Assembly: GCA_030697165.1 (NCBI GenBank) | Contig: JAUYQQ010000008.1 | Coordinates: 315,001 to 379,000, forward strand | Length of the DNA: 64,000 nt | Source of the DNA: Acidobacteriota bacterium | GTDB taxonomy: Bacteria > Acidobacteriota > Vicinamibacteria > Vicinamibacterales > UBA2999 | Reading direction: 5' to 3' | Translations under genes and position numbers: made by a program | Notes under the pieces: generated by a model | Seen by the model: only the letters and a program-made list of their open reading frames with translations | Database searches by the model: none | Told to the model about the DNA's origin: nothing | Shown: positions 40,159 to 52,604 of the stretch, piece after piece | How the letters are laid out: the number at the start of each line of letters is the position of its first letter | How positions within the stretch are numbered: position 1 is the first letter of the stretch

Positions 40159-41064
40159 ATGAAGGGCCCTGTCCTGAGCGAGTGGCGCGACCCGGGAGGG
40201 CCGCGCCGCGAGTCGAAGGGGACCCTGTATGTCGTCGCGACGCCCATCGGCCACCTTGAAGACATCACGCTTCGCGCCCTTCGAATCCTCAAAACGGTTC
40301 AGCTGGTGGCGGCCGAGGACACCCGGCGCACAGGCAACCTCCTCCGGCACTACAACATCGATACCGCCGTTCTGAGCGTCCACGAACACAACGAGGGCGG
40401 ACGCGTCGCCCGGTTGCTGACCCGCCTGGCCGCTGGGGATTCAATCGCCCTGGTCACAGACGCCGGTACGCCGGGGGTTTCTGACCCGGGAGCGACCCTG
40501 GTGGCTGCCGTTCGCGAGGCGGGCTTCAGGGTGGAGCCCATCCCGGGCGCCAGTGCGGTGGTGACGGCCATTTCAGCGTCAGGAATGAAGTCTGAAGGAT
40601 TTTGTTTTCATGGTTTTGCCCCGATTAAGGCAAAAGACAGAAAACTGTGGTTCCTGGCGCTGGTTGAGGCCAGCCAGGACCGGGCCGCGGTGTTCTTCGA
40701 GGCCCCCCACCGGCTTCGGAAGACCCTTGAGGAGCTTCGTGAATTGGTCAAATGCCAGATAATGGTCGCGCGAGAGCTCACCAAGATTCACGAGGAGTTC
40801 GTTTTCGGTACTCCTGACGAACTTCTGGCCCGGTTCGAGACCCCGCAAGGGGAGTTCACTTTGGTCCTGCCGCCCGGATCCAAGGCCCAAAACGCACCCA
40901 TGGCTACTACGGACGAGGATATCGCAACATTGTTTGGTCAATTAACAGAGAAAGGGCTGGGCGAGTCTAAGCGTGACACCGCCCGCCTGGTGGCTGAACA
41001 GCTTGGGCTAACCACAAAGGTGGTGTACGACGCCCTGGAACGAGTCAAAATTACTCGTGGCTGA
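40159..41064 (+). CDS. rsmI: 16S rRNA (cytidine-2'-O)-methyltransferase
   Basis: A 301-residue enzyme of the tetrapyrrole-methylase-like fold that methylates C1402 of 16S rRNA. Family motifs include GTLYVVATPIGHLEDITLRA, VAAEDTRRTGNLLRHYNI and LVTDAGTPGVSDPGATLVAA. The approximately 22 residues before GTLYVV are not part of the family: they are encoded by a phrase repeat (40162-40224) that supplies the present start codon. The stop overlaps glmU by 8 bp. Confidence 0.92.
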   Translation: MKGPVLSEWRDPGGPRRESKGTLYVVATPIGHLEDITLRALRILKTVQLVAAEDTRRTGNLLRHYNIDTAVLSVHEHNEGGRVARLLTRLAAGDSIALVTDAGTPGVSDPGATLVAAVREAGFRVEPIPGASAVVTAISASGMKSEGFCFHGFAPIKAKDRKLWFLALVEASQDRAAVFFEAPHRLRKTLEELRELVKCQIMVARELTKIHEEFVFGTPDELLARFETPQGEFTLVLPPGSKAQNAPMATTDEDIATLFGQLTEKGLGESKRDTARLVAEQLGLTTKVVYDALERVKITRG

Positions 41065-42490
41065 CATTCACGTCGTCGTGCTCGCCGCCGGCAAGGGCAC
41101 GCGCATGAAGTCGCAGGTCCCCAAGGTCCTGCACCGCATTTCCGGCTTCCCACTGATCGAACGCGTGCTCCGGACCGCCGATACGCTTGAACCAGCCAGC
41201 ATCACGCTGGTGGTGGGCCACGGTGCGGAGGAGGTAAAGGCCGCACTGACCGGTCCGGCTAAAGCCGGACACTACATTGGCGCCAATGTAGCGTCCGCCT
41301 TTAGGCGGACCTTGCAGTTTGTCACTCAGGAGCAACAGCTTGGCACCGGCCACGCGCTGCTGCAGACGCGGCCGCTACTGGAAGGCAAGCAGGGCGTGCT
41401 CGTGTTGCTGTCGGGCGACGTGCCGCTGCTGACCGGCGCCACCTTGCGGTCGCTGATCGAGACACACGAACAGTCGCAGGCCGCCGCCACCGTCGTCACC
41501 GCGGACATGCCGCGCCCGTTTGGTTATGGGCGGATCGTCCGGGCCGGCGGCAACATCACCCGCATTGTCGAGGAACGGGATGCCTCGCCGGCGCAGCGCA
41601 AGATCACCGAGATCAACTCGGGCATCTACGCGTTCGACCTGGCGTCGCTCTTCAGCGCCCTCGACGCGATCGGCACCGCCAACAACCAGGGCGAGTACTA
41701 TCTGCCCGACCTGGTTGCGATTCACCGGAAACACAAACGCACGGTCGCCACCTGGACGGTCGCGCGCGCGGAAGAGATTCGCGGCATCAACAGCCGCACA
41801 GAGCTTGCCGAGGTCAGTGTCATGGTTCGCCAGCAAAAGAACGAAGAGTTAATGGCCGCGGGGGTCACCCTGATTGACCCTGCCACCACCTATGTCGACA
41901 GTGACGTCGTGGTCGGCGCCGACACCGTGATCCACCCATGCGTGTTCCTGGAAGGGTCCACGAAGATTGGCGCGGCGTGCGAGATTCACTCCGGCTCGCG
42001 CATTGTCAACTCGACCATCGGCGACCGGGTGTGTGTGCGTAACCACACTGTGGTGACGGATTCCACAGTGGAGGCCGGCGCGTTTCTCGGTCCGTTCGCC
42101 CACATCCGGCCCGGATCGCAGGTCGGCGAAGACGCCCACATTGGCAACTTCGTGGAACTGAAGAAGACGTCCATGGGCAAGGGCGCCAAGGCCAATCACC
42201 TTGCCTACCTCGGCGATGCAACCATTGGATCGGCCACAAATGTCGGCGCCGGCACCATTACCTGCAATTACGACGGCGAAAAGAAGCACCAGACGGTAAT
42301 CGGCAAGAACGTGTTCGTCGGCAGCAACAGCACGCTCGTCGCGCCGCTGACGCTTGAAGATGGCTCGTACATTGCAGCAGGCTCGGCCGTGACCGCCAAT
42401 GTCCCGGCTGGCGCGCTAGGCATTGGCCGGGCTCGCCAGGAGAACAAAGCGGGATGGGTCTCTGAGAGGAAAGCGAAGAGCTCGAAGTAG
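41057..42490 (+). CDS. glmU: Bifunctional GlmU (GlcNAc-1-P uridyltransferase / GlcN-1-P acetyltransferase)
   Basis: A 477-residue enzyme making UDP-GlcNAc for peptidoglycan and lipid A. The N-terminal pyrophosphorylase has VVLAAGKGTRMKSQVPKVLH; the C-terminal left-handed beta-helix has GPFAHIRPGSQVGEDAHIGN and IGSATNVGAGTITCNYDG. Start GTG overlaps rsmI. Residues about 66-85 (TGPAKAGHYIGANVASAFRR) are encoded by a 58-bp palindromic element and have no counterpart in E. coli GlmU, where the loop before the AEQLGTGHA segment is short. glmS follows, so the two UDP-GlcNAc steps are linked. Confidence 0.95.
   Translation: MADIHVVVLAAGKGTRMKSQVPKVLHRISGFPLIERVLRTADTLEPASITLVVGHGAEEVKAALTGPAKAGHYIGANVASAFRRTLQFVTQEQQLGTGHALLQTRPLLEGKQGVLVLLSGDVPLLTGATLRSLIETHEQSQAAATVVTADMPRPFGYGRIVRAGGNITRIVEERDASPAQRKITEINSGIYAFDLASLFSALDAIGTANNQGEYYLPDLVAIHRKHKRTVATWTVARAEEIRGINSRTELAEVSVMVRQQKNEELMAAGVTLIDPATTYVDSDVVVGADTVIHPCVFLEGSTKIGAACEIHSGSRIVNSTIGDRVCVRNHTVVTDSTVEAGAFLGPFAHIRPGSQVGEDAHIGNFVELKKTSMGKGAKANHLAYLGDATIGSATNVGAGTITCNYDGEKKHQTVIGKNVFVGSNSTLVAPLTLEDGSYIAAGSAVTANVPAGALGIGRARQENKAGWVSERKAKSSK
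41253..41310. repeat. Tripartite palindromic element inside glmU (58 bp)
   Basis: Serial palindromes GTCCGGCTAAAGCCGGAC (41253-41270), CTACATTGGCGCCAATGTAG (41272-41291) and GTCCGCCTTTAGGCGGAC (41293-41310), separated by single A and C. It keeps the reading frame open. A sister copy with the order of the outer palindromes exchanged lies at 34926-34975. Confidence 0.85.
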
Positions 42491-42546
42491 GAAGTGAGAA
42501 GTCGCAAGACTTCTAACCTCAGACTTCTCCCTTCTCCCTTCAATTT
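42491..42546. repeat. AGAAGTC/GACTTCT phrase hairpin
   Basis: GGAAGTGAGAAGTC faces GACTTCT, then AGACTTCTCCCTTCTCCCTT, between glmU and glmS. Family not seen elsewhere in the window. No obvious promoter for glmS, so it probably depends on read-through from rsmI-glmU. Confidence 0.6.
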
Positions 42547-44388
42547 ATGTGCGGAATCATTGGTTACATCGGCCCCAAGCCCGTCGTCTCGGTCGTTCTT
42601 GATGGCCTGCGCCGCCTCGAGTACCGCGGCTACGATTCCGCCGGTATCGCGGTGGTGCACGACGGCCAGATCGACATCCGGCGCAGCGCCGGCAAGCTGA
42701 TCAACCTCGAAAACGCGATTCAGGCCAAGCCGCTGGCGGGGGAGTACGGCCTGGGCCACACCCGGTGGGCCACTCACGGCCGACCCACCGAGGAGAACGC
42801 GCACCCGCACCGCGACGGCACCGGACGCCTGGTCGTGGTCCACAACGGCATTATCGAGAACTACCTGGAGATCAAGCGCGAGCTTGTCGCCGAGGGGCAC
42901 AAGTTCGAGTCAGAGACCGACACCGAAGTGGTGGCGCACCTGGTCCAGAAGGAGTGGCGGGACGACGGGCTCGAGAACGCGGTGCTGCGCGCGATGAAGC
43001 GCGTGCGCGGGCTGTTTGCGCTGGTCCTGTTGTCGGCCGACGACCCGAACAAGCTGGTGGCCGTTCGCAACGGCCCGCCGATCGTCGTGGGCATCGGCGA
43101 CGGCGAGTCGTTCGTGGCGTCGGACGTGCCGGCGATTCTCAGCCATACCCGCGACGTGGTCTTCATGGAAGACCGAGAAATGGCCATCCTCACGCCCGCC
43201 GGCGTCGCGTTCCAGACACTCGACGGCAAGGCCGTGGAGCGCAAGCCAACCCGCGTGTTGTGGGATCCGATATCGGCCGAGAAGGCCGGTTACAAGCACT
43301 TCATGCTCAAGGAAATCTTCGAGCAGCCGCACGCGGTTCGCGACACCGTGCTCGGTCGTGCGTCGCTTGATTCCGGGCAAATCCACCTGGAGGAGATGGC
43401 CATCTCGGCCGACGACCTGCGCGGGATCAACAAGATCACGCTGCTGGCCTGCGGCACCTCGTGGCACGCGGCGCTCGTCGGCAAGTTCATGATCGAGGAA
43501 CTCGCGCAGCTCTCGGTCGAAGTCGACTACGGCTCGGAGTACCGCTACCGCAACCCGATCATCGACAAGCAGACGCTGGCCGTGGCCATCACGCAGTCGG
43601 GCGAAACCGCCGATACGCTGGCGGCGCTGCGCGAGGCCAAGGGCAAGGGGGCCCGCAGCCTCGCCATCTGCAACGTCGTCGGCAGCATGGCCACGCGCGA
43701 GGCCGAAGGCACCATTTACACTCACGCCGGCCCGGAGATTGGGGTCGCCTCGACCAAGGCCTTCACGACCCAACTCGTGGCGCTGTACCTGTTCGCCCTG
43801 CGCCTCGCCGAAGTTCGCGAGACGCTGACGAAAGAGCAGCGGTGCGAGCACATCAAGGCGTTGATGCAGCTGCCACAGGCACTGGAAGACACGCTGAAGA
43901 CGGCAAAACAGGTCGAGGAGATTGCCATCCGGTTCCACAACCGGGCCGATTTCCTCTACCTGGGCCGCGGCGTCAATTACCCGATCGCCCTCGAGGGCGC
44001 GCTCAAACTCAAGGAGATTTCCTACATTCACGCCGAAGGCTACCCGGCCGGCGAGATGAAGCACGGTCCCATTGCGCTGATCGACGAGCAGATGCCGGTC
44101 GTGGCCCTGGCCACCCACGATCACGTGTTCGAGAAGATGCAGGGCAACATCCAGGAAGCCAAGGCGCGCGGCGGTTCGATCATCGCCGTGACTACGGCCG
44201 GCGATACGACGCTGCAACAGATCCTGGGCGACACCGACTCGCTGATCACAGTTCCTGCGACCAGTGCGCTGTTAATGCCAGTCGTGTTGTCGATCCCGTT
44301 GCAACTCTTGTCGTACTACATCGCGGTGCGTCGCGGCTGCGACGTCGATCAACCGAGGAACCTGGCGAAGAGTGTCACGGTAGAATAG
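42547..44388 (+). CDS. glmS: Glucosamine-6-phosphate synthase (isomerizing)
   Basis: A 613-residue enzyme that makes glucosamine-6-phosphate from fructose-6-phosphate and glutamine. The N-terminal nucleophile Cys2 is in MCGIIGYIG, and [20 protein letters not shown] follows. Two SIS domains have [18 protein letters not shown] and [20 protein letters not shown]. The C-terminal end LAKSVTVE is typical. No ribozyme-like leader was recognised. Complete. Confidence 0.97.
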   Translation: MCGIIGYIGPKPVVSVVLDGLRRLEYRGYDSAGIAVVHDGQIDIRRSAGKLINLENAIQAKPLAGEYGLGHTRWATHGRPTEENAHPHRDGTGRLVVVHNGIIENYLEIKRELVAEGHKFESETDTEVVAHLVQKEWRDDGLENAVLRAMKRVRGLFALVLLSADDPNKLVAVRNGPPIVVGIGDGESFVASDVPAILSHTRDVVFMEDREMAILTPAGVAFQTLDGKAVERKPTRVLWDPISAEKAGYKHFMLKEIFEQPHAVRDTVLGRASLDSGQIHLEEMAISADDLRGINKITLLACGTSWHAALVGKFMIEELAQLSVEVDYGSEYRYRNPIIDKQTLAVAITQSGETADTLAALREAKGKGARSLAICNVVGSMATREAEGTIYTHAGPEIGVASTKAFTTQLVALYLFALRLAEVRETLTKEQRCEHIKALMQLPQALEDTLKTAKQVEEIAIRFHNRADFLYLGRGVNYPIALEGALKLKEISYIHAEGYPAGEMKHGPIALIDEQMPVVALATHDHVFEKMQGNIQEAKARGGSIIAVTTAGDTTLQQILGDTDSLITVPATSALLMPVVLSIPLQLLSYYIAVRRGCDVDQPRNLAKSVTVE

Positions 44389-44393
44389 AGGGG
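44381..44393 (+). promoter_or_regulatory. -10 element for helicase gene within glmS stop
   Basis: TAGAAT (44381-44386) begins four codons' end of glmS and runs into its TAG stop. Seven bases later is TTG (44394), the inferred helicase start codon, so the transcript would be leaderless with a TTG start. Confidence 0.45.
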
Positions 44394-46697
44394 TTGGATC
44401 TTCTCTCCTCGCTAAACCCTGCTCAGCAAGAAGCAGTACAACAAACGAACGGCCCGCTCCTCATTCTCGCCGGCGCGGGCTCGGGCAAGACGCGTGTGAT
44501 CGCGCATCGCATTGCCTACCTCGTGTCCGAGCGGCTGGCACATCCAGACGAGGTCATGGCGGTGACCTTCACCAACAAGGCCGCGCAGGAGATGCGCGAG
44601 CGGGTCGAGAAGCTGCTCGACACCGATTGCCGGGCCATGTGGGTGTCGACGTTTCATGCGTTGTGCGCCCGCCTGCTGAGGCGCGAGGCCCCGGCCATTG
44701 GCCTCAGCCGCGACTTCACCATCTACGACTCCGCCGACCAGCAGTCGGTGATCAAGCAGCTCCTGCGCGAATACCACATGGATGACGCGGCCTATCAGCC
44801 GCGCATGGTGCTGGGCCGCATTTCAGCCGCCAAGAATCGCATGGAAGGGCCCGACACCTTTGCCGGCACGTGGAACCCCAAGGACCGCGAGATCGGCAAG
44901 TTGTTCGAGGGCTATCTCAAGGCGTTGAAGGACGCGAGCGCGCTCGACTTCGACGACCTGCTGCTGAAGACCGTCGAGCTGTTCGACAAGGCCCCCGCCG
45001 TGCGCGAACGCTACGCCCGGCGCTTCAAGTTCGTCATGGTGGACGAGTACCAGGACACCAACCGGCCGCAGTACTTGCTGATCAAGCAGCTCGCCGGCGG
45101 GCATCGCAACCTGGCGGTGGTCGGCGACCCCGACCAGTCGATTTATAAGTGGCGCGGCGCCGACCTGCGGAACATCCTCGATTTCGAGACCGACTTTCCC
45201 GAGGCCGTGATCGTGCGCCTCGAGCAAAACTATCGCTCGACCGAAGTGATTCTGAAGGCCGCCTCCGCGGTGATTGCCAACAATCGCAATCGCAAGGAAA
45301 AGGCGCTCTGGACCGACCAGAAGGGCGGCGCCAAGATCCGCTATTTCCGGGGCGCCGACGAACTGGACGAAGCCGAATACATCACCAAGGTCGCCCGGGC
45401 TGCCATCCAGGACGATGCGCGCTCGCTGACGGCGGTGTTGTATCGCACCAACGCGCAATCGCGGGCGGTTGAAGATTCACTGCGGGCCGCGGGCATTGCC
45501 TACGTCGTGCTCGGCGGCGTCGGGTTTTACGAGCGCCGCGAGATCAAGGACGCGCTCAGTTACCTGAAGCTGATCCTGAATCCGCACGACGATGTGGCGC
45601 TGCGCCGCGTGATCAATACGCCCGCTCGTGGCATTGGCAAGGGTGTGATGGACGCGCTTGAAGGCGTGGACGTGTCGGAAGAAGACGCCAACCTGCCGCC
45701 GCTGTTCGCGGGCCTGGCGCCCACGGTCGTCACCAACTCCCTGTGGACCAAGCTGGTGGTCGGGGTCGAGGGCCGGCGCCTGTCGTCGCGGCAGGGCGCG
45801 TCGTTGGCGGCCTTCAAGGACATGATCACCACGCTGGCCGAGGTGGCGCGCAACGAGCCGGTGTCGATCCTGCTCGGCAAGGTGCTCGACCAGTCCGGCT
45901 ACCTGCGCGACCTGCGCGAAGACCGCAGCGAAGAATCAGAAGGCCGTATCGAGAACCTCATGGAACTGGTCTCGGCCGCGCGCGAGTACGAGTCGCGCGA
46001 GCACGAGCCCTCGCTCGGCGGGTTTGTCGATCGGCTGTCGCTGCTTTCGGACGTGGACAAGGAGCAAGGCAAGATCGACCCGCGCGTGATGATGATGACG
46101 CTGCACTCGGCCAAGGGACTCGAGTTCCCGACCGTGGTGCTGGCCGGCCTCGAAGAAGGTCTCTTCCCGCATTCCCGCTCGCGAGATGACGAGGCGGAGA
46201 TGGAAGAGGAGCGCCGCCTCCTCTATGTCGGCATCACCCGCGCGCGACAGCAGTTGGTGATCACCAGCGCCGCCAGGCGACGCGTGTTCGGCGAGTATCA
46301 GAACACCGAGGCGTCTCGGTTCATCGAGGAGATTCCGCTGGATCTGGTGGAGCAGGACCTGCCCGCGGTGTCTTCGTCTTACTCATCGGGCTCTCGAGGG
46401 AATCAGTGGGGGGAGTATCGCGCCAACCCATACGGACGTCCCCGCCAGCCGGCCGCAGGCTATCGGGCTGGCCGCCAGGACGATGACGCGAAGGTCCCGA
46501 CGCAGAACTTCAAGTACGAGGAAGAAGACCAGACGCCGGGCCTCCGCCCTGGCGCGCGCGTGAAGCACGCGCAGTTCGGTTCAGGCACCGTGGTGAGCGT
46601 GGAGGACCTGGAGGACGACCAGAAACTGGTCGTCCGGTTCAACTCGGTAGGAACGAAGACGCTTCGCGCGAAATACGCGAAGCTTACAGCCCTGTGA
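44394..46697 (+). CDS. pcrA: ATP-dependent DNA helicase, PcrA/UvrD family
   Basis: A 767-residue superfamily 1A 3'-5' helicase for repair and replication restart. Motifs in order: AGAGSGKTRVIAHRIAYLV (I), VTFTNKAAQEM (Ia), DEYQDTN (II), GDPDQSIYKWRGAD (III), LEQNYRS (IV), MTLHSAKGLEFPTVVLAGLE (V) and YVGITRARQQL (VI). The C terminus has a Tudor-like domain, PGARVKHAQFGSGTVVSVED. The start is placed at TTG 44394 because the family begins LxxLNPxQxxAV; the frame is open far upstream only as shadow of glmS. Confidence 0.92.
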   Translation: MDLLSSLNPAQQEAVQQTNGPLLILAGAGSGKTRVIAHRIAYLVSERLAHPDEVMAVTFTNKAAQEMRERVEKLLDTDCRAMWVSTFHALCARLLRREAPAIGLSRDFTIYDSADQQSVIKQLLREYHMDDAAYQPRMVLGRISAAKNRMEGPDTFAGTWNPKDREIGKLFEGYLKALKDASALDFDDLLLKTVELFDKAPAVRERYARRFKFVMVDEYQDTNRPQYLLIKQLAGGHRNLAVVGDPDQSIYKWRGADLRNILDFETDFPEAVIVRLEQNYRSTEVILKAASAVIANNRNRKEKALWTDQKGGAKIRYFRGADELDEAEYITKVARAAIQDDARSLTAVLYRTNAQSRAVEDSLRAAGIAYVVLGGVGFYERREIKDALSYLKLILNPHDDVALRRVINTPARGIGKGVMDALEGVDVSEEDANLPPLFAGLAPTVVTNSLWTKLVVGVEGRRLSSRQGASLAAFKDMITTLAEVARNEPVSILLGKVLDQSGYLRDLREDRSEESEGRIENLMELVSAAREYESREHEPSLGGFVDRLSLLSDVDKEQGKIDPRVMMMTLHSAKGLEFPTVVLAGLEEGLFPHSRSRDDEAEMEEERRLLYVGITRARQQLVITSAARRRVFGEYQNTEASRFIEEIPLDLVEQDLPAVSSSYSSGSRGNQWGEYRANPYGRPRQPAAGYRAGRQDDDAKVPTQNFKYEEEDQTPGLRPGARVKHAQFGSGTVVSVEDLEDDQKLVVRFNSVGTKTLRAKYAKLTAL

Positions 46698-47379
46698 TCT
46701 TCGTAATAATCTGACGCCCTTCGCGGCCGCCGCCGACCACGCGCTCGATCGTCACCGTCAGCGTCTTCTGAGACTCCGTGCCTTCGGGCGACCGCATCGT
46801 CGCAGCGACGACCACATCTTTCGTGACCGTCTCGCCCGTGAACGTCTTTGGGTCGAGCGGCGGTTGGCCCGGCTGCGTCAACGACGCTTCGGCGACACCC
46901 GTGCTGGCCTTGATCGCGGCGTTGGCCGACGCCGTGGCCCTGGCGTGGGCGGCAATGCCCTCGCGCCACTTGTCCCACTCGGCCTTGACCTTCTCCTGCG
47001 CCGGGGTGAGCTTGGCCGTCGGGTTCAGCTGCTCGATCTTCAGGACTTCCTCGATCATCTTGATGTTCGCGTTCTGGTACTCGATCTTCGTCCTCAGGAA
47101 CGCCTGTTCGGTCTCGTCAGCCTTGGCCGCCGCCTCGAACAACGGCGCGAAGGTCAGCGGTGTCCGCCGTTCCTCGCTGACGCTGGTGATCTCGAAGTCT
47201 TCAACCGAGCCCTGGGTGCGGGGATCGATCACCACCGCGGCCATGCGGCCCACGGTCGTGTTGTCGCGTGCCTTGGCGGCACGGAAATACTGGTTCAGGA
47301 ACTGCTGCTCCGGCGGACGCGAGCAGCTAACCACCATCATCGTCGCGGGAACAAGCAAGAGCGCTGCGGCTAGCTTCAT
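46684..47379 (-). CDS. Putative lipoprotein of unknown function
   Basis: A 231-residue protein. The leader [20 protein letters not shown] has a lipobox with Cys19. The body is largely helical and charged (AFLRTKIEYQNANIKMIEEV; KVKAEWDKWREGIAAHARAT), with coiled-coil potential at about 90-165, and ends in a beta-like segment TLTVTIERVVGGG. Not recognised. It overlaps gyrA by 4 bp (ATGA) and the convergent helicase by 14 bp, so it is the last gene of the gyrB-gyrA transcript. Confidence 0.65.
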   Translation of the reverse strand: MKLAAALLLVPATMMVVSCSRPPEQQFLNQYFRAAKARDNTTVGRMAAVVIDPRTQGSVEDFEITSVSEERRTPLTFAPLFEAAAKADETEQAFLRTKIEYQNANIKMIEEVLKIEQLNPTAKLTPAQEKVKAEWDKWREGIAAHARATASANAAIKASTGVAEASLTQPGQPPLDPKTFTGETVTKDVVVAATMRSPEGTESQKTLTVTIERVVGGGREGRQIITKITGL

Positions 47380-49907
47380 GATTGCGGATCTCCTGGTGCG
47401 CCTTCGGGTGGCGTTGTGGGTTCTTCTTCGGCCTTCTCGACCAATGCAACCGACACAATCTTATCGTCGCCTTCGAGGTCCATCAGGCGAACGCCCTGGG
47501 TGGCGCGGCCGATGGTGCGAATCTCGTTGGCGGCGGTGCGCAGAATCTTGCCCTGCTCGGTAATGACCAGCAGCTCCTCGTTGTCGTGCACCTGCGTGAT
47601 GGCGACGACGGGGCCGTTCTTGTCGGTTACTTCGACGTTCTTCACGCCCAGGCCGCCGCGGCCGGTCACGCGGTACTCGTCGAGCAGCGTGTTCTTGGCA
47701 TAGCCCTTCTCGGTGACGGTCAGCAGCGTGCCACCAGGCTTGGCGACCTGCATGGCCACCACCTCGTCGCCCTCGCGCAACTGGATGCCGCGAACACCGT
47801 AAGCGGTGCGGCCCATGCCGCGGACCTCGTCTTCGCCGAAGCGGATCGCCTTGCCGTCCTTGGTGCCGATGAAGATCTCACACGTGCCGTCGGACGTCTG
47901 CACGTCGATGACCGCGTCGCCCTCGTCGATGCCCATGGCGATGATGCCACCGGCGCGCGGGTTCGAGAAGGCCGAGAGCTCGGTCTTCTTGATGGTGCCC
48001 TTGCGCGTGCCCATCACGATGAAGTGGGTGTCGTCGAATTCCTTGATCGCGAGCATGGCCGCAATCTTCTCGCCGGCCTCCATCTGCACCAGGTTCGCCA
48101 CCGACTTGCCACGGCCGTCGGCGCCGACGTCGGGGATCTCGTGGACCTTGAGCCAGTAGGCGCGGCCGCGGTCCGAGAACACCACCAGGAACGAGTGGGT
48201 CGAGGCGACGAACAGGTGATTGACCACGTCCTCGTCGCGCTTGCGCATGCCGATCCGGCCCTTGCCGCCGCGGTTCTGCGTGCGATAGGTGGTGATTGGC
48301 GTGCGCTTGATGTAGCCGGTGTCGGTGACCGAGATCGCGACGTCCTCGTCGGCGATCAGGTCCATGATGCTGATCTCGCTCTCGTCCTCGATCAGCATCG
48401 TCCGGCGCGGATCGGCGAACTTCGCCTTCACGGCGCGCAGCTCGTCGAGAATGATCTGCAACAGCAGCGGCTGGCTGGAGAGGATGTTCTTGAGCTTGGC
48501 GATCAGTGCCGTCAGCTCGGCCAGTTCGCCCAGGATCTTGTCGCGCTCGAGGCCGGTCAGGCGCTGCAGTTGCATGTCGAGAATGGCTTGCGCCTGGATC
48601 TCGGACAAACCGAACTGCTCGATCAAGCCGCTCTTGGCTTCGGGCGGGTTCTTCGACCCGCGGATCAGCTTGATCACCGCGTCGAGGTGGTCGAGGGCGA
48701 TCTTCAGGCCGTCGAGAATGTGCGCGCGGGCCTCGGCCTTGCGCAGCTCGAACGCAATGCGCCGGCGCACCACCTCGCGGCGGAAGTCGATGAAATGCTC
48801 GATCACCTCGAGCAGGTTCAGCACCTTCGGCCGGCCCGCGACAATCGCCAGGGTGATGATGCCGAACGACTGCTGCAGCTGGGTCTGCTTGTAGAGGTTG
48901 TTCAGCACCACCTCGCCAATTTCGCCGCGCTTCAGCTCGATCACGATCCGCATGCCGTCGCGGTCCGACTCGTCGCGCAGGTCGGAAATGCCCTCGAGCG
49001 CCTTGTCGCGCACGAGCTCCGCGATGCGTTCGAGCAGCCGCGTCTTGTTCAGCTGATACGGGATCTCGTGGACGATGATCTGCTGGCGATCGCCCTTCTT
49101 GGTGGTCTCAATCTCGGTCTTGGCGCGCACCTGGATCGAGCCGCGGCCGGTCAGGTAGGCCTCGTGAATGCCGCGCTTGCCGACAATGGTGCCGCCGGTG
49201 GGGAAGTCGGGCCCCGGGATCAACCGGATCAGTTCTTTCAGCTTCTCTTCGCGACTGTAGCTCTTACCCGCCCCACCAGCCTGACCAGCCTCACCAGCCC
49301 CAAGCAACGTGTTCTCGATGATCCAGATCACGCCGTCGATCACCTCGCCCAGGTTGTGGGGCGGGATGTTGGTGGCCATGCCGACGGCAATGCCCGTCGA
49401 GCCGTTGACCAGCAGGTTCGGGTAGGTCGCTGGAAACACCGTCGGTTCGGTGGTCGTCTCGTCGAAGTTCGGGACGTAATCGACCGTGTCCTTGTCGAGA
49501 TCCTGCATCAGGCTTTCGGCAAGGGCCTCGAGCCTGGCTTCGGTGTAGCGATACGCGGCGGGCGGGTCGCCATCAACCGAGCCGAAGTTACCCTGGCCGT
49601 CGACCAGGGTCTTGCGCATGTTGAAGTCCTGCGCCAGGCGCACCAGCGTGTCGTACGCCGGCTGGTCACCGTGCGGGTGGTAATTACCGATGACTTCGCC
49701 GATGACCTTCGCGCACTTGCGATAGGCGCGGTTCGAGGCCAGGCCCATCTGGCTCATCGCGTAAAGCACGCGGCGATGCGCCGGCTTGAGGCCGTCGCGG
49801 ACGTCTGGCAGCGCGCGCCCGATGATCACGCTCATGGCGTAATCCAGGTACGAGCGCTTCATCTCGTCTTCGATATTTACGGGCGTGCGCGTCTGCTCGG
49901 TCGTCAT
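47376..49907 (-). CDS. gyrA: DNA gyrase subunit A
   Basis: An 843-residue type II topoisomerase A subunit that cuts and rejoins DNA. It starts [20 protein letters not shown]. The active-site Tyr is in [11 protein letters not shown] (about 120). The quinolone region is [14 protein letters not shown]: the position of E. coli Ser83 is Gln82. The C-terminal beta-pinwheel has the GyrA box [12 protein letters not shown]. An Ala/Gly insert ([18 protein letters not shown], about 200-217) comes from a phrase repeat at 49265-49302. Confidence 0.97.
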   Translation of the reverse strand: MTTEQTRTPVNIEDEMKRSYLDYAMSVIIGRALPDVRDGLKPAHRRVLYAMSQMGLASNRAYRKCAKVIGEVIGNYHPHGDQPAYDTLVRLAQDFNMRKTLVDGQGNFGSVDGDPPAAYRYTEARLEALAESLMQDLDKDTVDYVPNFDETTTEPTVFPATYPNLLVNGSTGIAVGMATNIPPHNLGEVIDGVIWIIENTLLGAGEAGQAGGAGKSYSREEKLKELIRLIPGPDFPTGGTIVGKRGIHEAYLTGRGSIQVRAKTEIETTKKGDRQQIIVHEIPYQLNKTRLLERIAELVRDKALEGISDLRDESDRDGMRIVIELKRGEIGEVVLNNLYKQTQLQQSFGIITLAIVAGRPKVLNLLEVIEHFIDFRREVVRRRIAFELRKAEARAHILDGLKIALDHLDAVIKLIRGSKNPPEAKSGLIEQFGLSEIQAQAILDMQLQRLTGLERDKILGELAELTALIAKLKNILSSQPLLLQIILDELRAVKAKFADPRRTMLIEDESEISIMDLIADEDVAISVTDTGYIKRTPITTYRTQNRGGKGRIGMRKRDEDVVNHLFVASTHSFLVVFSDRGRAYWLKVHEIPDVGADGRGKSVANLVQMEAGEKIAAMLAIKEFDDTHFIVMGTRKGTIKKTELSAFSNPRAGGIIAMGIDEGDAVIDVQTSDGTCEIFIGTKDGKAIRFGEDEVRGMGRTAYGVRGIQLREGDEVVAMQVAKPGGTLLTVTEKGYAKNTLLDEYRVTGRGGLGVKNVEVTDKNGPVVAITQVHDNEELLVITEQGKILRTAANEIRTIGRATQGVRLMDLEGDDKIVSVALVEKAEEEPTTPPEGAPGDPQS

Positions 49908-49913
49908 TCAGTA

Positions 49914-49973
49914 GTAGCCAGTAGCCAGTAGCCAGTAGCCAGGCCAGTCTTTCTGGCATCTGGCATCTGGCTA

Positions 49974-49976
<3 letters not shown>
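49914..49976. repeat. GTAGCCA phrase hairpin
   Basis: Four tandem GTAGCCA units (TAGTAGCCAGTAGCCAGTAG) face TCTGGCATCTGGCATCTGG then CTACTA. Fills the gyrB-gyrA gap and ends at the gyrB stop. Confidence 0.78.
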
Positions 49977-52577
<2,601 letters not shown>

Positions 52578-52604
52578 TTATCGGTGTTATCTACTTATTG
52601 CGTA

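Noticed and set aside
42491-42546. glmS ribozyme or other riboswitch before glmS
   Set aside because: The gap is only 56 bp, mostly a phrase hairpin; it is too short for a glmS ribozyme and lacks its core.
43461-44393. Upstream extension of the helicase frame by over 300 codons
   Set aside because: It overlaps glmS in another frame and has no family similarity; the helicase starts naturally at the TTG.
47382-49931. An 849-codon plus-strand frame opposite gyrA
   Set aside because: Exact shadow of gyrA, rich in His, Asp and Gln with no domain.
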